Shown: piece by piece, positions 55,671-64,000 of the stretch
Numbering within the stretch: position 1 is the first letter of the stretch
How the letters are laid out: each line of letters begins with the position of its first letter
Source of the DNA: Diplolepis rosae
Lineage: Eukaryota; Arthropoda; Insecta; Hymenoptera; Diplolepididae
Reading direction: 5' to 3'
Length of the DNA stretch: 64,000 bases
Assembly (NCBI GenBank): GCA_030998225.1
Contig: JAPYXD010000695.1
Coordinates: 353,001-417,000 of the forward strand
Program-made: the position numbers and the translations under genes
The notes under the pieces: model-generated
The model's input: only the letters and a program-made list of their open reading frames with translations
The model's database searches: none
Told to the model about the DNA's origin: nothing

Positions 55671-56044
55671 GAAACAACGTAAATCGAGAAACTCTTTAAA
55701 GTTTGATATCATAATCCAAGCAAATTTTTCTACATGCTTAGCTTTTCAATTAACCATGTAACAGAAAGTTCTAAACAATTGTTTTTTTGGCTCAGTTTTT
55801 AGAAAAAAGTATACAGTACTATAAAGAAGAACTGGTATGACGATAAATCAACTGTAATCGAATAATCAATCATTTATCGTCAGTGTCTATTCGCAGAGAT
55901 AGGGATTTCGAAATAGTTTTTGCGAGACAGAAACTTGCAAAAATTCTTTAATAAATGAACTCTCAAATAAGGTCAGTTGAATGTTGAATGAGTTTAATTT
56001 TAAATAAAGCAAATGCAAGTATGAACGACTTTTCAATATTTTCC

Positions 56045-56340
56045 CGTGGAGAAAAATTTCACGGCGCTGGCCAGCGCCAGATCAAACTGTCTGGTTTCCA
56101 GTTCTGGCGCTAACTGTAAGGCCTGTTCTGGGGCTGGCCAGAACTGTAACGTTTTTGTACGATCAGCCGTTGGTCAGCGGCTGGCCAGCCACAAGCCATA
56201 GGTTGTTCAGCCTCAAGCCAGCGGCCAGTCAGACACTCGTCAGAGGTTATTCAGACACTACTCAGAGGCTAGCCAGGCACAAGCCAGCGGCTAGTCAGTC
56301 ACTAATTCGCGTCTGTTTAGCCACTATTTGGTGGTCAGTT
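56045..56340. repeat. GC-palindrome block 3 with ~22-bp tandem units
   Basis: 56160-56335 holds about seven degenerate units such as CAGCGGCTGGCCAGCCACAAG, CAGAGGTTATTCAGACACT and CAGAGGCTAGCCAGGCACAAG. The 56050-56150 part has CTGGCCAGCGCCAGATC. The 71-codon ORF is the array translated. Confidence 0.7.
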
Positions 56341-56744
56341 CATAAAGTTTGGGTTGAAAAACAATTTTAATTGAAAATTTATCGGTTTGGATTAAAAATC
56401 CTAACCTCTCAAAGTAATTCAATCCTTTCTTATATTCTTCTTTTTTAGATACACAGGGTTTGAACTTACCTTTTAATTAAAAAAATAGATACCGTTTGAC
56501 AAGAAACATTCCACATTCGATTTGTCAACACGTTTGAGCGATGAAGACTAGCAATATGACGCGCAAAGTCACAAATCAATCTTCGCAATTTTTGGAATTA
56601 AAAAGTAAGTAGTTGCAATATTTGCAAAATGGAGATACTTGTTTCCGGTCGCGTAATAAATGTTTCAAAAAAAATGTTACTAACCTATGAATTTGTCGAA
56701 ACTTGTATTTCGTTTGCCGCATAGAAACTTTTTTGTCATGGAAT

Positions 56745-56835
56745 GCTGTCCAGCGCCAGATCAGAGCCAGAACTTCCAGACCAGTCGGCCTGGACATTGC
56801 CAGATCTGGGCCAGATTAGACAATAGACTGACATT
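56745..56835. repeat. GC-palindrome repeat block 4
   Basis: GTCCAGCGCCAGATCAGAGCC, CCAGACCAGTCGGCCTGG and GCCAGATCTGGGCCAGA lie in about 90 bp. No sharp ends. Confidence 0.55.
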
Positions 56836-57511
56836 AAACTTTTCCACGCGGGTTATTGAATATTCAATTACTTTTGAAAAAATTCGTATAATTTTACCAG
56901 AGTTCAAACTTTGAAGTAATGAATAGTAGAACTTTAAAAATTTGAGAAAAATTATGGATAGGTAATTTTTAGAACAATATTAAAGGATTTACGCTTGGAA
57001 TTGACTTTGAATCTTCAAGCCTTGAAAATGTTGTATCATCATCTTAAGTCGATGTTGACATTTCAAAAAATGATAAAAACTTTGCACGAGTAAATAAAAT
57101 CCGTCAAATTATTTTCTTTTAGATATCTATAATGCGCATTAAAATTCTGAATGAATTAGAAAAAAGTAGTAACCATAAGTTTTTTTATTATCTGCTGATG
57201 ATTTTAAAGATACTTTAAAAATAATTTTCAAAAATACGCAGAAGTTGCATTAATCAAAAGTTTTATATTAATTCAGGTTTCGGAGAGAAAATTTATTATG
57301 GCATTAAGTTCCTAGGGGGAGAAAGTACTTCCTGTTTACGGAAAGATAAATTAAAAGCTTACAAGAACATAATGCAAAGCACTCCGCAACATGAAAAGAT
57401 CTACTGAGTAAAACAGTCTTTTAACGGACTTGGAAATAATTTTTGTATTTTTACAAAAAAAAGTCATTTTTTATGTCAAATTAATTGTTCTATTTAAATT
57501 ATTGTTACAAA

Positions 57512-57684
57512 CTATGCAGAAATTTTACTATGGCCCAGATCGGGAATCCCAACTCAGGGTGGAAACACACGGCCCGACTGGGGCCAGATCTGACTATCTG
57601 GATTCTGATCAAGCTGTAATCGTCGACTGGTCGGGCCGTGTGTTTAATCCCTTGTCTGGGCCATGTCTGGCGATTCTGCAATGG
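57512..57684. mobile_element. GC-palindrome element E5, TGCAGAAATT ends
   Basis: Starts CTATGCAGAAATTTTACT and ends GTCTGGCGATTCTGCAATGG. Inside, ACACACGGCCCGAC and its inverse GTCGGGCCGTGTGT face each other, with GGGGCCAGATCTG. It is collinear with E4 (61148-61669): same order of CAGATCG, GGCCAGATCT, CTGTAATCG and TCGGGC. Confidence 0.7.
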
Positions 57685-57829
57685 AATTATTCATTCATAT
57701 CCAATTTTGTTCGGAAATTTTTTGACCTGACTGCAGCATAGATGCCTAGACGACCGACCTGGATCCGGTCACGTAAATTAAAAAAGGAAAAGATGGCGTT
57801 CTAATAATCCGTAGGGTAGATCAGATCCA

Positions 57830-58240
57830 GGATAGTATTGGCGTTTCATGGCAGGCCAGGGCTTTCCAGACCTGGCCAGTTGCAAATTCACTGAATAGGA
57901 TGGTATTTATAAAGCGAGTTTTCCATTTTAAAAAAGATACTATAAAATCGAAAAAATTCTGTTTTGCGTAGAAATTTGTTCACCTGGCCCTGGCCTGAAA
58001 TAAAACATCGAACCAGATCAGTGATTCATAGAAAGCTTAGGCTTGCCAGGCCTGGCTCTAGTCACGGCAAAAAACACGGGATTCATCTTGAAAAGGGAAT
58101 TATAAAATCTAAAATATTATATCCTGTCTAAAAAATTTTCGACTGGCCCTGGGCCTAAATGAAACACCGAACCAGGCTTGGGCCCGGCATGGGGGATTCA
58201 AGATCTGGAGATTAGTTTTGCAATAAAACGTCAGATCGTC
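57830..58240. repeat. GC-palindrome repeat block 5
   Basis: Includes GCCAGGGCTTTCCAGACCTGGCCAG, CCTGGCCCTGGCCTG, GCCAGGCCTGGC and CCAGGCTTGGGCCCGGCATGG, separated by AT-rich spacers of 40-100 bp. Confidence 0.6.
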
Positions 58241-58440
58241 TCAGACAAAAATCAATCAGTTATTCATAGGAAGCTTAGACTTGCCAGGTTTGCGCATGGT
58301 TTAGAGTATTATAAATTATTTACTTTAAAAAGAAAGTAAATTTCTGAATGATTGTTTGACTTTGAAATTTCTCTTTTGAATTCAAGTTGTAAGATTATAT
58401 GTACGAAGTAAATTGATACTTAAATTTATATTTAAAGAAT

Positions 58441-58790
58441 TTTGAAATCTTTCTCTCAAAAAAAAGACGCTTTCGACTGCGCTGGGATTCGAGCCCAGGT
58501 CTTTCGATTGCCGGTCGACTGCTCTAACCACTGAGCTACACAGGCGTCCGACATCTCCTTCTCCCACAGGAAGATCTCCTTATATCGCCTAGTGGCTCAG
58601 CCTTGCGGCTGTAAATGATTTCAAATTAATTAGTTGAGTTTGAAATCGATATAAGAGTTTGAAATTGTCTACGAGGACACCTGTCGACAACGTATCCTAT
58701 CTGATACGCGACTAGTGACCCTCCGATAATGTAGGCAGTGACAAAAATTTCAAACTCAACTAATTAACTTAAATTTATAATATCTTCCTT
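58441..58790 (-). mobile_element. tRNA-derived SINE, fullest copy
   Basis: The - strand head 58546-58474 folds as a tRNA. Acceptor GCCTGTG/CGCAGTC has one mismatch; D-arm GCTC..GAGC; anticodon arm GTCGA-CCGGCAA-TCGAA; T-arm CTGGG-CTCGAAT-CCCAG (perfect). A- and B-box promoters are present. The anticodon would read GGC, which eukaryotic nuclear Ala tRNAs do not use, and base 33 is C, so it is a SINE head. Beyond the head, 58546-58790 ends in AGTGACAAAAATTTCAAACTCAACTAATTAA, also found at 50268-50305. Confidence 0.75.
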
Positions 58791-59270
58791 TGGGTTCAGT
58801 GAAACCTTATCGACGTTTCTCATTTAATGTGCATTTCATAGTCGACGTGCAGAAGTAGCATTCAGGGTCTTCCTCTTAACCCCAGGGATTCTTCTTGAGT
58901 GTTAGCTGTCGTTAAAGAAAAATTTACACTCAGGACAATTAAAAGATTATTGCCGTGAGTAAAAGATAGATCGGCACTTCTCCTCGAGTAGGTTATGACC
59001 GTTATTATACGGCATCGATCACTGGCTCATCGAGTACGTCAAGGGAAATAATTTGTTGGGCTTTAATGCGTGGTTCCGCAGCTTTGTACGACGTGCCAGG
59101 CTCTTCACCAGATTTATCGGAACCTACATGATTATTCGACGCATTACCTGTGCATGCAGAATCAGAACGCGTTTGCCAATATAGTACTTCATCTGCAATA
59201 CCCCATTATTTTCTTTTTCAAAATTATTCACTCAAAAAATTGATTTCAGCACGTTAGACATATGCAGAAA
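58791..59270. other. No recognised gene; possible low-copy sequence
   Basis: Balanced composition at 58850-59170 without an ORF above 60 codons or splice-bounded exon. Confidence 0.3.
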
Positions 59271-59289
59271 GGTTGTCATGGACCGAGCA

Positions 59290-59465
59290 AGGCTCAACCG
59301 TGGCTGCCTCAGTCTTGGCATAAAATGCAGAGCCAGGTCTGGGCCGGTTTATAAGACAGCTTGATACAACGTCATTAACCTCCTTTTGAATATATTAGAC
59401 CGGGACCAAGTCTAATTCAGTCTTTCGTGCCAGGTCAGAGCCAGATTAAGGAATTTCTGCATGGG
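59290..59465. repeat. GC-palindrome repeat block 6
   Basis: GAGCCAGGTCTGGGCCGG, AGACCGGGACCAAGTC, GCCAGGTCAGAGCCAG and the terminal word GAATTTCTGCATGGG at 59450-59464. Confidence 0.55.
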
Positions 59466-59494
59466 AATAAATTTTTCCCTTTAACTACAAATTC

Positions 59495-59790
59495 CCGTGC
59501 AGAAATTGCCCAATTTGTTTCCAAGTTCCGATCCGGCCCCGATCGGATTTTTTTGAACCAACTATTTATTGTTATTAAACGAAAAGCCTTTAACTTTTAC
59601 TATTGTTAAAAATACAAAATTAGAAGGGGCCATATCTGGACCAGATCGGGCCCCCATTTTACAAGCCCAGATCTGGGCCCGATCGGGTAGGGCGTTTCAT
59701 TACTGGTCTGGCGCTAGACAGATTACCCCTTCGGGGCCACATTTTTCCCGATCGGGGCCCGATCAGCGCCCCACCAAAATTTCTGCACGG
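59495..59790. mobile_element. GC-palindrome element E1, CCGTGCAGAAATT ends
   Basis: Both ends are perfect inverses (CCGTGCAGAAATT...AATTTCTGCACGG). Inside are CCGATCCGGCCCCGATCGG, an AT-rich centre (59550-59620), GGGCCCCCATTTT, CCCAGATCTGGGCCCGATCGGG and TTTTTCCCGATCGGGGCCCGATC. E2 is an inverted near-copy. No ORF. Target duplication not obvious. It is the best reference for the family. Confidence 0.8.
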
Positions 59791-60419
59791 GTTTCTTTTC
59801 TTACCACTTCTATTCAAGATCTATTCAGGTGAAAATATCAATTTAAAAATCCAGGTGAATCTAAAGTCAGATCTTCCAAATTCAAAATGGTAGGCCTAAT
59901 ATGGCAGAGAAGATTGGAAGAGAAATTTAGCAATATTATTATTTGACTGACTTAGTGCATCAATAATTTTTTTAAATGATGCATAATTCGTGTATTAATG
60001 AGGACCAACACGTCCAATTATTCTGTTTGTCTAAAAAGTGGAAGCCAATTGATCAACTGACTATCCATTCGATATAGCGTTAATCAGTCATCCCACTTTG
60101 ATTTTCCATAACCACTTTAGGTTGATCTTGCATCAATCTATGACCATTAATCATTAGAAACAGATCTGTGCGGGTAGTCCTGTCATTTTATTGCATGACA
60201 AATTTTCATATTTAATGTTATTTGCCAGAAATAGAATGTGACTGAAAGTTCTTCTACTGTTGGTAAATATTTTGTTAACATCATATATATTTACAAAGTG
60301 GATTTTAAGTGTAGTCGTATTATAAAAATGCCGTTTGGGAATATATAATGCAAACTCTGAATTACTCATAAGTTTCCAAGTGCGAATTCATCCGACCCTC
60401 GTTTGGGTTGAAAAATAAA

Positions 60420-60900
60420 AAAAAATGAGTTCATCATTGCTCAGCGGAAGGCTTTCGCAAATGTCGTCTACAGGAGAAATAAAAAAATTAATGCTTGTGT
60501 ACTGACCAACGTCCAACTAAACTCGGAAGCGCAGCTTTATTTACGAGCTCTGCCTGTTTACTTTCCGGCAATCGTGGCGGCAATTACATTGCGATTTATT
60601 GTAATTACAACTTTTACTAGCCAGCTGCACTCACACGTATTCATTGGCCATCTCTCTCGCTATCGAGTTTCATGTCCTTTTGCTTTCTCTAGCGTTTCCA
60701 CTTCTTTCTCCTTCTGTCTCCTTTCTATCCTCAGAACCTTTTCTAAGATCGTTAATCTCACTTTTGACCTCGGACATGCACAGAATGAATTAGTTTCACC
60801 AAATCCCTTTTCAGCTCTTTATTAGATCGATAAGCCGCGAATTTTGAAGTAACAGTTAGGAAAGGTTTAATATTCAATTAATTCGGGCTGGGGAGGATCT
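60420..60900. other. Island of non-repetitive sequence
   Basis: 60520-60780 contains GGCAATTACATTGCGATTTATTGTAATTACAAC and a pyrimidine-rich tract CTTTCTCTAGCGTTTCCACTTC. The 83-codon ORF is Ser/Phe-rich and unrecognised. The TAATTA-rich core could be a regulatory block, but nothing proves it. Confidence 0.25.
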
Positions 60901-60981
60901 TTCAATGCAGACCAAGTGAACAAAAGTATATTAATCTATTTCTAATAATTTTTAGTTTTTAGGAAGAAGCTGTAACTCAAT

Positions 60982-61122
60982 CCGTGCAGAAATTCTTATG
61001 GCTCTGATTTGGAATAGAAAGCGACGCCCAATCTGGGCCAAGATTGGGGGCGACATTCCATTTCAAAATAAGGGGATGCCCTATCGGGCCCCGATCGGCG
61101 CCACGATAGAATTTCTGCACGG
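60982..61122. mobile_element. GC-palindrome element E3, 141 bp
   Basis: CCGTGCAGAAATTC and GAATTTCTGCACGG are perfect inverted ends. The interior has CCCAATCTGGGCCAAGATTGGGGG and CTATCGGGCCCCGATCGGCGCC. It is the smallest complete member of the family and lies 25 bp from E4. Confidence 0.8.
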
Positions 61123-61147
61123 AAAAATTCTATAACAATAAAAATAT

Positions 61148-61669
61148 CCATGCAGAAATTTTACTTTTTGACTCTGGCAAAGCCCAGATCGAGACTCCCA
61201 AAACTGGGATGAAAGACATGGCCTGACTTGGGCCAGATCTAGCTTGCAGGGGTCTGATCTGGCTGTAATCGGGACTAGTCGGGCTCTATGTTTCATCAGC
61301 GGTTTTTTGTGATAGATATTTACCTTACTATCGCTTTTTACCAATTTTTGGAGATGATCGGATTTTCATAAATCATGACCTATTTTTGGAGGAAAACATT
61401 CTCTAATACAATACAACTCAATTGTTTCTAATTAAAAAATAAAAGGAATAAAATTTTCAAATATAGTTTTTTTTTTCAAACTCTTTTAACGATTCCAGAC
61501 AAGGGAAAATTCACTTTCGAAATTAGAAATAGTACAGTTATAGAGAGTATTTTCCCTAAAAAACTTGGGCCAGATCTAGCTTGCAGGGATCTGATCTGGC
61601 TGTAATCGGGACTAGTCGGGCTCTATGTTTCATCAGCGGTCTGAGCCATGTTTGGCGATTTCTGCACGG
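61148..61669. mobile_element. GC-palindrome element E4 with internal duplication and insert
   Basis: Ends CCATGCAGAAATT and ATTTCTGCACGG. A 78-bp segment (61226-61303) recurs at 61563-61640 with one difference (CAGGGGTCTG/CAGGGATCTG). Between them, about 61304-61562 is AT-rich and resembles the 46143-family repeat (ATCGCTTTTTACCAATTTTTGGA). Removing one copy and the insert gives an E5-like element. Confidence 0.82.
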
Positions 61670-61679
61670 GCGCTACCCA

Positions 61680-61925
61680 AGCAGGAATTCTGTTGTGGTT
61701 CAGGCCTGGATAGTCCTGATTTGGCAAGGAACAACGTTCGCCGCGCCTAGTTTATGCCCGGTTTAGAAGTTTAAAAAACTAGCTAGACCTGGTCCAGATC
61801 AGGCGCACGTGATATTGAGAATTTGAAAATACCTAATCAGGTTCAGATCAGGCTCAGCATATCATGACAAATTAGGACTCGCCATACCCTAGCCTTTTCT
61901 GGGCCACAGTAAAGTCCCTGCATGG
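61680..61925. repeat. GC-palindrome repeat block 7
   Basis: GGTTCAGGCCTGGATAGTCC, TAGACCTGGTCCAGATCAGGC and GGCCACAGTAAAGTCCCTGCATGGAAAATT. The last word is a degenerate terminal motif. Confidence 0.5.
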
Positions 61926-62865
61926 AAAATTGTGAAAAAACATTTTATTCCTAAAACTGAAATTTAACTAAACACTCAATGACATTTTTGCATAGGAAAT
62001 ATAAAAGTGGTTTAATTTTTGACGAAAACTTAAAAATAACTTTAAACAAAAAAAAGAAAAGTTCTAAATAACCGAATCTTTAAATATGGTATAATATCCG
62101 ATTTCATGGAATTTGAATCAATTAAAAATTAAAAAATTGATATTAAAATTTATTTTAGAATATTAAAAGAATATTTTATAGGAAAATTGTATGTAAGAGA
62201 AAAGTTTGAGTAAGACTGTGATCTAAGATATACAAAGATAAGACGTGAAGAAGTGGTAAAAATCTACCATTGACTAAAAATTTATGTAAAATAAATATTT
62301 GTGAACATTTGTATTCCAATAAATGTTGATTATATAAAAAATAATATCTTATTACAAAAAAAAAATAATTTTTTAATATTGAATAACTGATAAGCAAATT
62401 TTATTACTTGTTTATCATACCAGTTTTTTCTCTATTGTATGCTCTCTGGAAAGAAGTAAAAAGGAAAAGTAATTGATGAAAAACAGTTCGTGACATCCTT
62501 ATCCTGTGAAAATCATAAATCAGGGCGTTCGATATTGCACCGCAATGAATAATACCTGTAGGCTATCTGTGTACCGTGATCTTCATAAACGTTTTCTCTT
62601 TATCTCGGCATCTCTCCCTTCTCTCTTTTTCTTCGCCGGATCTCATAATGTCGACTAAGGGGCAGGTTGCACGATAGCATATAATAAGCGCACCCGTTTC
62701 TTAGAAACCCTAAACACAGCTGTTGGTAAAGAAACTGCGTTGATATCGCACAAACGATTTCCTTAAAGCTAAGTAGCGGTTCATTTCACTAGAGAAATAT
62801 ATAATTTCTTACTTTTTATCAAATTCTGGAAATTCCACTAGTTCCGGTAATAATATCAATGACTA
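61926..62865. other. No recognised gene
   Basis: AT-rich to 62450. 62520-62770 is GC-richer, with pyrimidine-rich CTTTATCTCGGCATCTCTCCC on the + strand. No ORF with a recognised domain. Confidence 0.3.
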
Positions 62866-63235
62866 GTACCCAAGTGCGAAGTTAGATACGGCCCAACACT
62901 GGCCCAGCATCGACAAAAACTTTCCGAAGATCGGTTGCCAATATCGTGCCGTTGCTGGAATGACAATTCCGGTGTGCACTTGGCGGCCAATTCTGGCCCA
63001 AACTTTGGCCGCCAACACTTGTTTTCGACACAGCAACGGGCCAATGCTGTGCCGAACTCTGGTTTTTTCTCTTCCAGAATGGTTTGCCATGGTAAAAGTG
63101 ACACATGGCCCAGTAATGTGCAGTCCACAGGCCAGACTCTGGCTCTTCTACTTTCGCAATAAGGTCGATACTGGGCCAAGTTTAGGCTGAAGGTCGGTCA
63201 ATTTAAACAGTCGACAAAGGCCGCCGTCGTCAGGC
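62866..63235. repeat. GGCCCA/TGGGCC repeat block with a distinct consensus
   Basis: ACGGCCCAACACTGGCCCAGC, CTTGGCGGCCAATTCTGGCCCAAAC, ACGGGCCAATGCTGTGCCGA and TACTGGGCCAAGTTT. Spacing of about 25-30 bp between TGGCC words. All six frames are open here (several 73-107 codon ORFs), which reflects repeat composition, not genes. Confidence 0.65.
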
Positions 63236-63255
63236 CAGCACTTAATCGATACAAC

Positions 63256-63993
63256 CCATGCAGAAATTTTTGTGGGGCGCCGATCGGGAAAAATGTAGCC
63301 TCGATAGGGCAATCTGTCTAGCGCCAGACCAGTAATGAAACGCCCTACCCGATCGGGCCCAGATCTGGACCTGAAAATTGGGGTCCCGATCTGGCCCAGA
63401 TGGGCCCTTTCTAATTTTTTATTTCTACAAATAGTAAAATTTAAAAAGTTTTCGTTTAATGACAATAAATAGTTAGTTCAAAAAAATGTATTTCTTAAAA
63501 TCAGATTAGTGATGCAAAATATAATCAAAAGTATATAAACAGTATAATCTACAAACCCATCTTCGTAGTCTGTAAAACTATTCGATACTTCTAAATCTAA
63601 AAATAAATTACACTATTAATAATTTTCTTTCTAAAAAATTCACTTTGGAAAATTGAATAAATGATATAAAAAATAATGAAACACAATAAGGTTCTACAAT
63701 CAAAATTATAATTTTCTTTTCATTTCAAATTACCGTTAATAAAAAAATATTTCATATAATAATCTAATTCATTATAATGTTAGGATTTATGTAATTTTGC
63801 TTTTGGCATTTTAATTTCAATATAGTCACTACAATATCACGACCGTAACACAAAATTTGAAAATGATTTTGTCTATCATAAATTGATGTGGTTCCGACCC
63901 GGGCCACACCATATGCCCCCCTGCGGCCAGATGTGGAAAATCCGATCGGGCCCGGATCGGAACTTGGGAACAAGTTGGGCAATTTCTGCACGG
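63256..63993. mobile_element. GC-palindrome element E2, inverted copy of E1 with insert
   Basis: Ends CCATGCAGAAATTT and AATTTCTGCACGG. Order and words are E1 reversed: GCGCCGATCGGGAAAAATG, TACCCGATCGGGCCCAGATC, TTTCGTTTAATGACAATAAATAG, then CCGATCGGGCCCGGATCGGAAC. About 63488-63937 is extra relative to E1. The split is at the A-run of TTCAAAAAAATCCGATCG. The insert is AT-rich and ends in CGGCCAGATGTGG. Confidence 0.8.
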
Positions 63994-64000
63994 GTAACGG

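Noticed and set aside
58474..58546. Functional tRNA-Ala(GGC) gene
   Set aside because: It folds well, but GGC is not used by eukaryotic nuclear Ala tRNAs, base 33 is C, one acceptor pair is broken, and copies and fragments elsewhere show a SINE family.
62856..63190. Cluster of 73-107 codon ORFs in several frames
   Set aside because: All frames are open because the GGCCCA-type repeat lacks stop codons. No frame is preferred.

Overview
This is AT-rich nuclear DNA from an animal, most likely an insect and plausibly a hymenopteran. The evidence is GT-AG introns, an insect-style start context, several decayed mariner transposases and abundant short inverted-repeat transposons. No bacterial operons, rRNA genes or CRISPR arrays are visible. 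The species assignment is inference only.

The one convincing host gene is on the + strand at 28281-35843. It has four exons with consensus splice sites and encodes a secreted chymotrypsin-fold (S1) protein of about 294 residues. The catalytic His and Ser are both replaced by Leu, so it is a serine protease homologue. Its introns of 2.8 and 3.6 kb are packed with transposon remnants. A few weaker exon candidates lie on the - strand (6037-6123; four short pieces between 18206 and 22523), and one 62-codon ORF lies at 23788-23976.

The rest is a transposon graveyard. 1-5 kb: a Tc1-like inverted-repeat element with a MITE in one arm, other hairpin MITEs and a 1.45-kb nested palindrome. 7.3-10.2 kb: tandem repeats, a near-perfect 351-bp hairpin, a GCGCGAAGCGCG array and a TTAA-flanked element with a second element inside it. 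12.9-16.1 kb: an inverted pair of Penelope-like fragments with a decayed hammerhead-ribozyme core, then direct repeats of which one carries a MITE. 16.7-22 kb: a tRNA-like hairpin and an 0.8-kb palindrome. 23.5-27.9 kb: inverted-repeat elements. 37.2-39.1 kb: a second ribozyme relic, then a mariner interrupted by a 611-bp insertion and a 122-bp-arm hairpin. 46-51 kb: a palindrome hit by a SINE, and a second mariner split by a 2.4-kb element. 53.5-64 kb: a field of GC-rich palindromic words (GGCC, AGATCT, CGATCG) in AT-rich DNA, partly organised into elements ending in AATTTCTGCACGG.

The most informative result is a set of empty-site comparisons internal to the window. They fix the boundaries and 2-bp target duplications (TA, CA, TG) of several hairpin elements whose ends resemble CAC(T/G)GAGAAAA. 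All boundaries were read by eye; no alignment or database search was run.
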